A stretch of 52,389 nt of DNA from the NCBI GenBank assembly GCA_001516045.1, contig LOEW01000270.1:1-52389 (forward strand), in the 5' to 3' direction. Source of the stretch: Desulfosporosinus sp. BRH_c37. Its GTDB lineage: Bacteria; Bacillota; Desulfitobacteriia; Desulfitobacteriales; Desulfitobacteriaceae. Shown here piece by piece: positions 27,428 to 35,753 of this stretch; position 1 is the stretch's first letter; every line of letters begins with the position of its first letter. A model generated the notes under the pieces. The model worked only from the letters and a program-made list of their open reading frames with translations, searched no databases and was not told where the DNA came from. The position numbers were made by a program, and so were the translations under genes.

Positions 27428-28711
27428 TTGACAATTCAGATTGGCATAATAGGTTTAGGTACTGTGGGTTCAGGAGTAGTGCGGGTATTACAGCAAAATG
27501 CTGAGGATATTCGAACACGAACAAACTGCGAAATTCACATTAAAGGCATCCTCGACAAGGATCTTCATCGAGAGCGTGATGTTCACGGAGACTTTCTATT
27601 AACTGATCAACCTGCAGAAATTCTTCAAGATCCTGAAATAGAGATTATTGTCGAAGTGATGGGAGGAATTGAACCCGCTCGCACATTTATATTAGAAGCT
27701 TTACGACAGGGTAAACATGTCGTCACCGCGAATAAAGACTTAATAGCCCTTCATGGTCATGAGCTTCTTGATGCTGCCAATCAAGCAGGAAAGGGCCTCT
27801 ACTTTGAGGCGAGTGTGGGAGGCGGAATTCCGATTATTGCTGCTTTAAAAGAGTCCCTAGCCGCCAATCGCATTACCGATCTAATTGGGATTATTAATGG
27901 AACGACCAACTACATTCTTACTGCCATGGCCGAGCAAGGCCGAGAGTATTCGGAAGTCCTTGCTGAAGCACAACAATTAGGGTATGCCGAATCAGACCCT
28001 TCTGCTGATGTCGACGGCTTAGATGCAGCCCGAAAACTTGCCATTCTTTCCTCCATCGCCTTTAATTCACGCGTAGCCCTCAAAGACGTCTTTGTCGAAG
28101 GCATTTCCAAAATAACTCGTGAAGATCTAGCTTATGCCGCTGAACTTGGCTGTACCATCAAACTGTTAGCCATTGCTAAACACCAAGCTGAAGGTATAGA
28201 AGTTCGCGTTCATCCGGCAATATTACCTCTTACCCATCCTCTTGCATCTGTCAACGGAGTATTTAACGCCATCTATGTCGTTGGTGATGCAGTTGGAGAA
28301 ACCATGTTTTATGGTCGAGGTGCTGGTTCTCTCCCCACCGGAAGTGCCATAATATCCGATATTATGCGGATTGCTCGCAATATCCAAGCGCACTCAACCT
28401 CTGGGCTTAATTGTACCTGTTATCTTGATCTTCCACTTAAAGCCATCTCAGATTTCCATACTGCGTTCTATATTCGCCTCCTTGTCAAAGACGAGCCCCG
28501 TGTCCTAGCTACTCTAGCCTTACTCTTTGCCGAAGCAAATATTAGCTTCGCCTCGATCATTCAAAAACCTCGCGGTAAAAATCAGGCAGAGATCGTCCTT
28601 ATGACTCATCCCTGTCGTGAAGGAGCACTTCAAGAAGCTCTAGATTCTATCCAAGCATATAGCAAGGTCCTGAATATTCACAATGTAATTCGCTTTGAAA
28701 ATGGCCAATAA
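27428..28711 (+). CDS. hom: Homoserine dehydrogenase
   Basis: Reduces aspartate semialdehyde to homoserine, the branch to threonine and methionine. The 427-residue protein has the NAD(P) motif IGIIGLGTVGSGVVRVL, VTANKDLIALHG, the signature GLDAARKLAILSSIAF around the catalytic region, and a C-terminal ACT domain (~350-425), so feedback control by threonine is likely. The start is TTG, with GGAGGAG ten bases upstream and a good promoter before it. thrB follows 11 bases after the stop. Confidence 0.96.
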   Translation: MTIQIGIIGLGTVGSGVVRVLQQNAEDIRTRTNCEIHIKGILDKDLHRERDVHGDFLLTDQPAEILQDPEIEIIVEVMGGIEPARTFILEALRQGKHVVTANKDLIALHGHELLDAANQAGKGLYFEASVGGGIPIIAALKESLAANRITDLIGIINGTTNYILTAMAEQGREYSEVLAEAQQLGYAESDPSADVDGLDAARKLAILSSIAFNSRVALKDVFVEGISKITREDLAYAAELGCTIKLLAIAKHQAEGIEVRVHPAILPLTHPLASVNGVFNAIYVVGDAVGETMFYGRGAGSLPTGSAIISDIMRIARNIQAHSTSGLNCTCYLDLPLKAISDFHTAFYIRLLVKDEPRVLATLALLFAEANISFASIIQKPRGKNQAEIVLMTHPCREGALQEALDSIQAYSKVLNIHNVIRFENGQ

Positions 28712-28722
28712 GGAGGAACACG

Positions 28723-29622
28723 ATGATTCGCGTTAAGATACCAGCCACCTCCGCCAATCTAGGTCCTGGATTTGACTGTTTAGGGCTGGCACTTCAACTG
28801 CACAACACGATAACGGTTGAACCCAATCAACCGTTTCAAATTTCTTTAACTGGATCATACCGCGACGGGATTCCGGCCGATGCAAGTAACCTCGTATGGC
28901 AAACAATGTGCCATCTCTGGGATCTGCTTCATTACCCTAATCCCTCTGTCGCCCTTACACTTGAAAATCATATTCCCCCCGCTCGTGGTTTAGGAAGCAG
29001 TTCCGCCGCCATCGTGGGCGGTCTAGTAGCCGCTAATACCTTAGCCGGATCACCATATACAAAGTATGAATTACTCCAAGTTGCAAATTCCATAGAAGGC
29101 CACCCAGACAATGTCACCCCTGCTTTATATGGAGGGATCACCCTATCCGTACCAGCCAAAGATGGTATTTTTCCCCGTGTCCTGGCCCAATCACCCAACT
29201 TAAAAGCGGTAGTAGTTATTCCTAACACCCGCCTGAACACAGAAAAAGCCAGAGGAATTTTGCCGACGCACGTTACACGAAATGATGCCGTTTTTAATAT
29301 TTCCCATGTTGGATTACTGATTGAAGCCATTATTCGAGAGGATTATTCTCTTCTAAAGGAAGGAATGCGCGACGTTCTTCACCAAAACCAACGGGCAATT
29401 CTCCTTCCCGGCATGCTCGAGACCATAGAAGCCGCCCTCGAAGCCGGAGCCTATGGAGCTGCTCTCAGTGGTTCCGGACCCACTCTGATAGCCCTTATTA
29501 CCGAAGACTCTAAGCAAGAAGTATGCCAGAACATGATAACTACGCTAGAGCAGTATGGGGTAAACGCTCAGGCTCAGGTTCTAGAAATTGATTCTTACGG
29601 AGCCACTTTGTCCATAACTTAG
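28723..29622 (+). CDS. thrB: Homoserine kinase
   Basis: GHMP-family kinase that phosphorylates homoserine for threonine synthase. The 299-residue protein shows the N-terminal PATSANLGPGFDCLGLAL, the ATP loop ARGLGSSSAAIVGG (~86-99) and the C-terminal GAYGAALSGSGPTLIAL. It is co-transcribed with hom, with AAGGAGG before the ATG. thrC is not in the window; a terminator follows. Confidence 0.96.
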   Translation: MIRVKIPATSANLGPGFDCLGLALQLHNTITVEPNQPFQISLTGSYRDGIPADASNLVWQTMCHLWDLLHYPNPSVALTLENHIPPARGLGSSSAAIVGGLVAANTLAGSPYTKYELLQVANSIEGHPDNVTPALYGGITLSVPAKDGIFPRVLAQSPNLKAVVVIPNTRLNTEKARGILPTHVTRNDAVFNISHVGLLIEAIIREDYSLLKEGMRDVLHQNQRAILLPGMLETIEAALEAGAYGAALSGSGPTLIALITEDSKQEVCQNMITTLEQYGVNAQAQVLEIDSYGATLSIT

Positions 29623-29719
29623 AAACACCAGTCCAAGTCCCTCATCCGCCTCTTTCTCATTGATTTTCCAACTTCCGGTGCCGTTAAAACGATTATTAGC
29701 TTTATCCTTTTCCTGCGTT

Positions 29720-29754
29720 AAGCCCATCTTTATAGATGAGCTTTCTTTTTTTTT
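29720..29754 (+). terminator. Terminator of hom-thrB
   Basis: AAGCCCATCT-TTAT-AGATGAGCTT forms a hairpin with a small bulge, followed by a long T-run. Confidence 0.85.
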
Positions 29755-29806
29755 CTTCAATTCTTAAAACTCCACTTTTAGGAGTCTAAGACCTTTTGAA
29801 TTGGAT

Positions 29807-30889
29807 TTAGATTGGGGCGGAAGAATATAATGGGGTTAGGTCTGTAAGCTCATAGTTTTCTATAGCGCGTATCTGAAAATCCCAACGTATTGTCTCTCGA
29901 TTAGTCACAGCTTCTCCGTTCAGCAGCTTAATAGCAAGATATAGAAAATTAACACCCGCTAAACTAGACTTATGAATCCCGGCGGACATCCGGGTGTTAA
30001 TTTCAAGAAGGTATAGTTTTCCTTTGTGATACTTAACCTGAATATTGTACAAATAGCTTAGGTTGAACTTTTTAGTAAGTTTCTGAGCTATAACAATCAA
30101 ATCTATTCTATGTTCTACGTTTTGACAGTACAAGTCGATCTTTCTTCTAGGAATAGCCCTGATTAATTCTCCCTGATACGCTAAACAATCAATACTAAAT
30201 TCATCCCCTTCTAAGTATTCCATCACTATAAACGGCTCCACATTTCGCGAGTCCTGTAAGATGCGAGCTATCCTTTCCTTCGCAATCGTCGAACCTGTCG
30301 ATAGATAAAGCTCATCGATCTCGGTCATAGTCTCTATGATTTTTTTAAAGCCATTTCCTCCAATCCCAGAGATAGGCTTCATGCAGGCGCTGCTCCCAAC
30401 TTTGGCTATTTTCTTATATGCAGTTTGAAAGTCATCATAGTTTTTAACGCAAAATGTTTTTGGGATCGCTATAATATTAGTATTATTCAAAACTTTATAA
30501 GTTTTTACTTTGCTCTCCAGAAATTGATAAGTCTCAGAACTCCCAATAAACATTACTTTGACCCCTATACGATCAAAGTCTTCTTTGTAATCGACTAAAG
30601 TAGTTACATTATATCTTGGCACAAACAAATCAATCTCGTGCTTAAGACAAAAATTTAAGCAGTAATCAACATAGTCCCTCCCATTAATTGATGGTTCCAC
30701 CTCGTAGTAATCTGCAACCTCTTGAAGGTTGCTATTTGCGCAGCCATGAGAAATGTAAATCTTAAATTTACGGGTATCAGGATAGCTTAAAAATAATTGA
30801 ATGATTTTGTGAGTCGTAGAAAAACAACGATTGAAATATATATTGATTGGTTTTTGGGGATTGCGACTCGCTATGGTTTGATTAGGCAT
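29807..30889 (-). CDS. ATP-grasp family protein
   Basis: A 360-residue protein with the ATP-grasp layout of carbamoyl-phosphate-synthase-like ligases: an N-terminal Rossmann-like region (~1-100), the B-domain with Lys in CMKPISGIGGNGFKK (~170-185), the hinge FIVMEYLEGDEFSIDCLAY (~225-243), and LYLLEINTRMSAGIHKSSLAG (~300-320) with the metal-binding Glu and Asn. Such enzymes join a carboxylate to an amine or thiol via an acyl phosphate. The substrate is not readable and no partner genes adjoin. The ATG at 30889 is fourteen bases from a GGGAGG; the frame is open 15 codons further upstream. Confidence 0.75.
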   Translation of the reverse strand: MPNQTIASRNPQKPINIYFNRCFSTTHKIIQLFLSYPDTRKFKIYISHGCANSNLQEVADYYEVEPSINGRDYVDYCLNFCLKHEIDLFVPRYNVTTLVDYKEDFDRIGVKVMFIGSSETYQFLESKVKTYKVLNNTNIIAIPKTFCVKNYDDFQTAYKKIAKVGSSACMKPISGIGGNGFKKIIETMTEIDELYLSTGSTIAKERIARILQDSRNVEPFIVMEYLEGDEFSIDCLAYQGELIRAIPRRKIDLYCQNVEHRIDLIVIAQKLTKKFNLSYLYNIQVKYHKGKLYLLEINTRMSAGIHKSSLAGVNFLYLAIKLLNGEAVTNRETIRWDFQIRAIENYELTDLTPLYSSAPI

Positions 30890-31147
30890 AATTAACTCGC
30901 ATACCTCCCTTAGGTTCATTAATAGGATAAGCAAAAATGCCTAGGAACATACCTATATATGGATTTCAATGCTTCTTACGGCTTCAACTCTGTCTCATAA
31001 AACCTTCAGAGCGTATCGTTGATGATGATCACAACATCATCTTTATAAGATAATATGCCTCCGATTCATAAGACAATTTTCATAGTCCGTCATATCCTAA
31101 TATAGATAATCTTTTTACTGTTCTCATTATGTGAAGGAGGAGATCGT

Positions 31148-31387
31148 ATGAAAAAAGAATACGTCACTGTCCGGCTATTTAAAAATAATAGGGCGGCGGA
31201 TGATCTGATTACTGAAACAGAATCATTCGATTCGGATCAATTACAATCGCCAGAAGCCCGCAATATTTCACTTAAAAATTATGAAGCGGTCGAGTCTTCT
31301 GCAAATTCGAGTAAATCCCTACCACAAAGACTTCTAAATGTTATCCAAAGAGCATTAGCGGAACTCCATCTTGACCGCAAAGGTTAG
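31148..31387 (+). CDS. Small protein of unknown function
   Basis: A 79-residue hydrophilic protein with an excellent ribosome binding site (GAAGGAGGAGATCGT then ATG), so it is likely expressed. It starts MKKEYVTVRLFKNNRAADD and ends with an amphipathic helix (LPQRLLNVIQRALAELHLDRKG). No family is recognised. A terminator follows that also serves the opposite strand. Confidence 0.6.
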   Translation: MKKEYVTVRLFKNNRAADDLITETESFDSDQLQSPEARNISLKNYEAVESSANSSKSLPQRLLNVIQRALAELHLDRKG

Positions 31388-31487
31388 TCTATCTGAAACT
31401 TTTTAAGTACTATTAATATGCCCTGATCCACTCCAGTATAAAGAAAACTCGGCTAGCACCCACGAAGACACTGGCGGTACAAGTATC

Positions 31488-31533
31488 ACAAAAGGGCCGT
31501 ATCGAAACTAAATTTCGTTACGGCCCTTTTGTA
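31488..31533. terminator. Bidirectional terminator
   Basis: ACAAAAGGGCCGTA pairs perfectly with TACGGCCCTTTTGT. A diverged duplicate (AAAGGGTCGTA / TACGACCCTTT) lies at about 32039-32081, after the second small-protein gene copy. Confidence 0.88.
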
Positions 31534-31538
31534 AATGA

Positions 31539-31784
31539 TTATTGGCTGACGAAAGTGATTGAGCGGATAGGGATACGCACAACTGGTCGAAGTCCATCAA
31601 TTGGGGTACCAATGTTAGAGAAAAGTAATGCATTAGTTAAAAGTGCAACGCCATCTTGAATTCCTCCAAATCGACCGGCCCAAAAGCCAGAATCCATCCC
31701 TATCGCGAGTGGCGTACCAATAGGATAAGTGTCAAAAAGTGCAACGATAGGTGGTACCGGAACAAACGGCAATCCAAAGCCCAT
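31539..31784 (-). CDS. Orphan small protein, family copy 1
   Basis: An 81-residue protein of a family with three copies in 1.4 kb. It opens MGFGLPFVPVPPIVALFDTY and ends GLRPVVRIPIRSITFVSQ. It is hydrophobic and Gly/Pro-rich, with no signal peptide or metal motif. I chose the ATG nine bases after AAGGGG. Copies 1 and 2 are about 80 percent identical and lie in the same direction; copy 3 is inverted. The invariant block is FGGxQDGVALLTNALLxSN. The function is unknown. The small size, duplication and strong ribosome sites would fit a structural (for example spore or surface) protein, but this is speculation. Confidence 0.75.
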   Translation of the reverse strand: MGFGLPFVPVPPIVALFDTYPIGTPLAIGMDSGFWAGRFGGIQDGVALLTNALLFSNIGTPIDGLRPVVRIPIRSITFVSQ

Positions 31785-32087
31785 ATAAATAACCCCTTTT
31801 TTCTTTATTTTGGCCAATCAAGTGGCCTATAAGATAGAGTGGGCCTTGTCTCAGTCCTCCAAATAGTATCGGGGTTATCTCCCTTTCTAATTTCATCATA
31901 TGAATTATATCCTTAAATGTGTGCTTAAGGTGTCCCATTTACTGTTCTTTGCCTAATGTTATCTTTATAGTCGGTGGATCTGATCTTAGTTGCTCTGCTC
32001 TCACACTTATAGCCCAATTTCAATCCCTTCCAATATTGCAAAGGGTCGTATCGATAACTAAAGTATCTTTACGACCCTTTTGTATGA

Positions 32088-32333
32088 TTATTGGCTAACG
32101 AAAGTGATTGAGCGGATAGGGATGCGCACTACTGGTCGAAGTCCATCAATTGGGGTCCCAAGGTTAGAGTGAAGTAGAGCATTGGTCAAAAGTGCAACGC
32201 CATCTTGAATTCCTCCAAATTGCCCGCGCCAGAAACCAGCATCCATACCTATTCGGAGTGTTGCACCAATAGGATAAGTGTCAAAAAGTGCAACGATAGG
32301 CGGTACTGGAACAAACGGTACTCCAAAGCCCAT
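32088..32333 (-). CDS. Orphan small protein, family copy 2
   Basis: An 81-residue paralogue of the gene 548 bases to the left. It differs mainly around GATLRIGMDAGFWRGQFGG, where copy 1 reads GTPLAIGMDSGFWAGRFGG. AAGGGG precedes the ATG. The conserved coding frame despite base changes, many silent, argues that the protein is under selection. Confidence 0.75.
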   Translation of the reverse strand: MGFGVPFVPVPPIVALFDTYPIGATLRIGMDAGFWRGQFGGIQDGVALLTNALLHSNLGTPIDGLRPVVRIPIRSITFVSQ

Positions 32334-32634
32334 ATATAAAACCCCTTATTCTAAATTTGGCCAATCAAGTGGCCTATAAGATAGAGTGGGCCTTGTCTCA
32401 GTCCTCCAAATAGTATCGGGGTTATCTCTCTCTAATTTCATCATATGATTCTTGTCCTAAAAAAGTGCAAGCTTAAGAGCAACTGCTTACTATTTTTAGC
32501 ATAGATGGGTTTGCTAGTAACATTCTGGGACTCGCTCCCATATGTTGTAGTAGTAATATTCCTAATTGCTGAACCCTAGATCTTCTTATCTTATTGCCAC
32601 GTAGTGGCAAATAAACAGGAAGGGGATCACCCAT

Positions 32635-32895
32635 ATGCTCTTTGGGAAACCATATTCATCTTTAGGAGTACCTTGTTTGCCTTTGAGGATAGGATTATTT
32701 GACTCTTACCCTATTGGAGCGCGTTTGGCAATTGGAATGGATTCTGGTTTCTGGGTTGGAGACTTTGGAGGGTTACAAGATGGCGTGGCACTTTTAACTA
32801 ATGCTCTACTTTTTTCCAACATCGGTACTCCTATCGACGGACTTCGTCCAGTGGTTCGTATCCCGATTAGGAATATTACGTTTGTGTCTCAATAA
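32635..32895 (+). CDS. Orphan small protein, family copy 3 (inverted)
   Basis: An 86-residue paralogue on the opposite strand, with a different N-terminus (MLFGKPYSSLGVPCLPLRIG) but the same core and C-terminus (GLRPVVRIPIRNITFVSQ). AGGAAGGGG lies about nine bases before the ATG. Its upstream DNA is unrelated to that of copies 1 and 2, so it is an older duplicate with its own control. Confidence 0.75.
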   Translation: MLFGKPYSSLGVPCLPLRIGLFDSYPIGARLAIGMDSGFWVGDFGGLQDGVALLTNALLFSNIGTPIDGLRPVVRIPIRNITFVSQ

Positions 32896-33090
32896 TATTG
32901 GTAAGGGTAGGAGGAATCCTACCTTTACCATTACACTACAACAACCTGAGCTGAAATCTATCATGTAAACCACCATAAATCTCGTTCGTTCTTTCTTGCC
33001 CTTCCATTAACATCTATTGTACATGTCGAATAAGCTATACTGCCCCCATTTCTAATATAATGTCTTAATGTAGAAAGGAGAAGCTACAAC

Positions 33091-33366
33091 ATGAGTGAAG
33101 AAAACAGCCGACGTTACCCACTCGTATTAGTCGAGACAGAGTTAGCAGTCATTATTATTTTATTGTCACTGTATTTGTTTAATAATTTTGGTGTTAACTT
33201 AGTTAGTGAAAATCGCCAGACCATCCCCGGCACCGATACCCCTATGGGTACCAGCAACAGCAACGATGGAATTAAAGTCCAATACAACAGAGGCCCAGAA
33301 TCGTTTTTCGGGTACCCTTTAGATCAAGATCCATTAAATCAAGTTCCATTTAAGCAAAATCCTTAG
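33091..33366 (+). CDS. Small single-pass membrane protein of unknown function
   Basis: The 91-residue protein has one hydrophobic helix at about residues 18-31 (ELAVIIILLSLYLFNNFG). A Ser/Asn/Gly/Pro-rich tail follows (TDTPMGTSNSNDG, then YPLDQDPLNQVPFKQNP) that is probably exposed outside the cell. AGAAAGGAG precedes the ATG. No family is recognised. A terminator hairpin follows. Confidence 0.6.
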   Translation: MSEENSRRYPLVLVETELAVIIILLSLYLFNNFGVNLVSENRQTIPGTDTPMGTSNSNDGIKVQYNRGPESFFGYPLDQDPLNQVPFKQNP

Positions 33367-33396
33367 TTTAAATTCTAGCATATGGTAATTAAATTT

Positions 33397-33428
33397 GGCC
33401 TGGGTGATTTTTGCCTATTACCCAGGCC
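33397..33428. terminator. Terminator-like hairpin
   Basis: GGCCTGGGT and ACCCAGGCC form a perfect 9-bp stem with a 14-base loop, after the small membrane protein gene. The T-run is short on the plus strand. Confidence 0.65.
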
Positions 33429-33534
33429 ATTTACTTAAGCAATTCAATAATTTTGCAGAGAAGTGAACATTTTAATCTTATTGAAGAAGCCGACATGTAG
33501 CTGATTATTGGCAAAATGCTGGCTTAGGGCAGAT

Positions 33535-34419
33535 TTATACTTGTTTAAGTTTATCCAAATATTTCACGGCCTGTAGGGCAGCTGTTCCACCTTCTCCTGC
33601 GGCCTTTATTAATTGAAAGGGTTGACCTGTGCAATCCCCTGCAGCAAATAAGCCGGGCATACTTGTCTCAAGTTTATGATTCACCTTTATTGCAGTATCC
33701 TCCATTTCCAGACCGGATATCAGCTGCTCTGCAGGCAGGGTATCTCGAATAATAAATACACCGTCCACCGGCAATTGTTCCTCACCTAGATCGAGTTGTT
33801 TGACAGTTTCGTTTCCAACGATACCCTTAACCTTTCCTTTTTTAACCTCGATTCGTGGGTCAAGCCTCGCTAAGTCGCTGTAATGGGGAATATAATAAAC
33901 TTTAGCACAGAAATCTGCCATAAAATTAGCCTCATCTTCCCCTTCCCGATTGTAAGAAACGATTGCAACATTTTTATTTTTATATAGAGGGCCGTCACAC
34001 GTTGCACAATATCCAACCCCATTACCTAGTAATTCTGCTTCGCCGGGAAATAGTTTATTCACTGATACGCCTGTCGCAATAATAATAGCATCTGCTTCGA
34101 TGGATTGATCTTTGCTCACCAGAGTATAGGGTGGTCCAGGATAGATATTCGTCACTTTAAATGGGACAATTGGAATTCCCTTGTTCTCAACATGATTTAA
34201 GAAACGTCGACGTAATTCTTCTCCACCTATTTCTGGAAAGCCAAGCCAATTATCAATTTGTGGGGCTTTCGAGAGTTTTGGACTGCAAAATTCGGAGCCC
34301 AGTAATATAAAATCTCTGTTTCGAATTTTGGCATTAAGAGCCGCTGACATTCCTGCCGGCCCACAACCTATGATCGCCAGTTCATAATGACTATTTATCG
34401 TTTGAAGACCTTCTGACAT
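33535..34419 (-). CDS. Thioredoxin-reductase-like flavoprotein
   Basis: A 294-residue FAD/NAD(P) disulfide reductase of the low-molecular-weight TrxB type. The FAD motif is LAIIGCGPAGMSAALNA, the redox-active Cys pair lies in GVGYCATCDGPLY (~135-147), and the C-terminal FAD motif is GLFAAGDCTGQPFQLIKAAGEGG. The usual NADPH-binding GGGxSA is replaced by AIVSYNREGEDEANFM, so the electron donor may not be NADPH; ferredoxin-linked variants exist in clostridia. The ATG has GGAGGG upstream, and 27 more codons are open. No thioredoxin gene is adjacent. Confidence 0.85.
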   Translation of the reverse strand: MSEGLQTINSHYELAIIGCGPAGMSAALNAKIRNRDFILLGSEFCSPKLSKAPQIDNWLGFPEIGGEELRRRFLNHVENKGIPIVPFKVTNIYPGPPYTLVSKDQSIEADAIIIATGVSVNKLFPGEAELLGNGVGYCATCDGPLYKNKNVAIVSYNREGEDEANFMADFCAKVYYIPHYSDLARLDPRIEVKKGKVKGIVGNETVKQLDLGEEQLPVDGVFIIRDTLPAEQLISGLEMEDTAIKVNHKLETSMPGLFAAGDCTGQPFQLIKAAGEGGTAALQAVKYLDKLKQV

Positions 34420-34562
34420 TTTACTGACCCTCCTATAGTATAAGTTGCCTCTTAGAGTGTTCCCCGAATTGAGCGAATACATATCCAGAAAATCATTCAT
34501 TTATGTATAAATTATTAAAAGCTACCACCTTTTCAGATGATAGCCAGTTAAAATTTATTCAC

Positions 34563-34700
34563 TTAGAAAATAACTACTAAAGCGATAAAAACCAAAATAG
34601 CAATCGAAATAATTCCTACTCCGCCAACAAACGGTAGAGGACAACATAGGGGAGGCCAGCATAATCTAAGATAGATTCTTTTATTACCGAATAATGTCAT
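34563..34700 (-). CDS. 45-residue Cys/Pro-rich membrane peptide
   Basis: The short gene has a very strong ribosome binding site (AAAGGAGGAGAAGTAA then ATG). It starts MTLFGNKRIYLRLCWPPLCC, then PLPFVGGVG, and ends with a hydrophobic helix (~27-45). Three Cys lie in a CWPPLCC motif just before the membrane segment. Very small membrane proteins like this are common among sporulation genes, but I cannot name a family. Confidence 0.6.
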   Translation of the reverse strand: MTLFGNKRIYLRLCWPPLCCPLPFVGGVGIISIAILVFIALVVIF

Positions 34701-34780
34701 TTACTTCTCCTCCTTTGATAGAGATTTTTACATAATAGCAATAGGTTTGCCATTTTAGTTCAATCTAGATCAAAGTGAGG

Positions 34781-34891
34781 CTAGCCGCCAATCATGTTAA
34801 TCAATAGCTCAATCAATCTCAATAAGGTATTGAAAAATTCCTTTATAGTTATTAGAAACGGTAGAAATTGGGTCGGGTTACTGCAAGACAT
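34781..34891 (-). CDS. 36-residue peptide
   Basis: The frame starts eight bases after AGAGAGGA with MSCSNPTQFLPFLITIKEFF and ends LLRLIELLINMIGG. It is an amphipathic or hydrophobic helix. It lies 80 bases upstream of, and on the same strand as, the 45-residue gene, so the two may form a small operon. The function is unknown. Confidence 0.5.
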   Translation of the reverse strand: MSCSNPTQFLPFLITIKEFFNTLLRLIELLINMIGG

Positions 34892-34991
34892 AATGATCAT
34901 TCCTCTCTTTCATATGACCGTTGACACAGTCCATAAGACCAAGAACAGAAGAAAGAGTTAAGGAGTGTTAATCTTGCATTACCATGATATA

Positions 34992-35645
34992 TTATGTTTG
35001 TTTGTCCAAAAAAGTTACCCCCCGCTGCAATTTCTCCGCAAGATACGCGCCAAGACCGATAATGCTCTCGATGTGCAGCAGGCGTTCAATTGAAGGCTGG
35101 AAAAGGATGGTGGCATTGGGCCGAATTTCTTCGTCCCCTTCCCAAACAATCACGCATAAGGGAATTTCAGGAAATGCCTGACAAATAACAGACGCATCGC
35201 CGAATGATGCCGGTTGACCGCCTAAGGTGGCCGCGCTCTCTAATAATTGTTCGGGCTGATGTCCAAACGCATCGATAAGTCCTACAAGTGAATATTTATA
35301 AAATGCAGGGTAAAATAACATACCTCCGTTCGGTATTTCCTTAAGGCTTACCCACTTTTTAGCCATTTTCATAGGAGTTTGCGCATAGACTAAGTAATTA
35401 AGGATTAATATGGATGCTATAATTTCCGGGACGTGTCCGTCTGTTCTCCTGGATATGGTTTCAGTGTCACAATCTAAAATGTACTCTGAATTAAAGAACG
35501 TCACAACGAATTGACGGGTGCTAATATCGTATTTCACAGCAAGCTGAGTTACAATTTCTTCAGGGACCTTATTTTTCAAATCCAGCCAGTATTTATCATA
35601 CGCAATACGGTAATTAGTTTTCACCTCGGTCACCTCAACCTTCAT
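34992..35645 (-). CDS. DUF3786-like protein
   Basis: The 217-residue cytoplasmic protein resembles the DUF3786 family of anaerobes. Typical text includes ILILNYLVYAQ, WVSLKEIPNGGMLFYPAFYK and VIVWEGDEEIRPNATILFQ. Family members are often found with corrinoid or Fe-S proteins, and their function is not established. The start is uncertain: the ATG has a weak site, and a GTG a few codons in is possible. It is flanked by the small peptides and the amidohydrolase gene. Confidence 0.7.
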   Translation of the reverse strand: MKVEVTEVKTNYRIAYDKYWLDLKNKVPEEIVTQLAVKYDISTRQFVVTFFNSEYILDCDTETISRRTDGHVPEIIASILILNYLVYAQTPMKMAKKWVSLKEIPNGGMLFYPAFYKYSLVGLIDAFGHQPEQLLESAATLGGQPASFGDASVICQAFPEIPLCVIVWEGDEEIRPNATILFQPSIERLLHIESIIGLGAYLAEKLQRGVTFLDKQT

Positions 35646-35753
35646 TCATTCTCAGAAATCCCCTCTTACATATAGCCAGATACCGACCAACTTTTAGAGC
35701 AATTTGTCGTTTTTTAACAGCGAGAAGATCCCACACATTTCTAGCCTGGGCTT

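Larger units (their letters stand above)
31488..32457. repeat. Tandem duplication of ~548 bp carrying small-protein gene copies 1 and 2
   Basis: Terminator, gene and upstream leader recur at an offset of about 548 bases. The leader (about 31809-31910 and 32351-32450) is nearly identical, including GGCCA-ATCAAG-TGGCC and TCCTCCAAATAGTATCGGGG. Unit 1 spans about 31488-31910, unit 2 about 32036-32457. Confidence 0.85.

Noticed and set aside
29760..29800. AACTCCACTTTTAGGAGTC hairpin resembling repeat module 1
   Set aside because: Similarity is limited to a few bases and the flanking repeat text is absent.
31732..31938. Open frame in the leader of orphan small-protein copy 1
   Set aside because: The duplicated leader of copy 2 has a 2-base length change that breaks this frame, so it is not a conserved gene.
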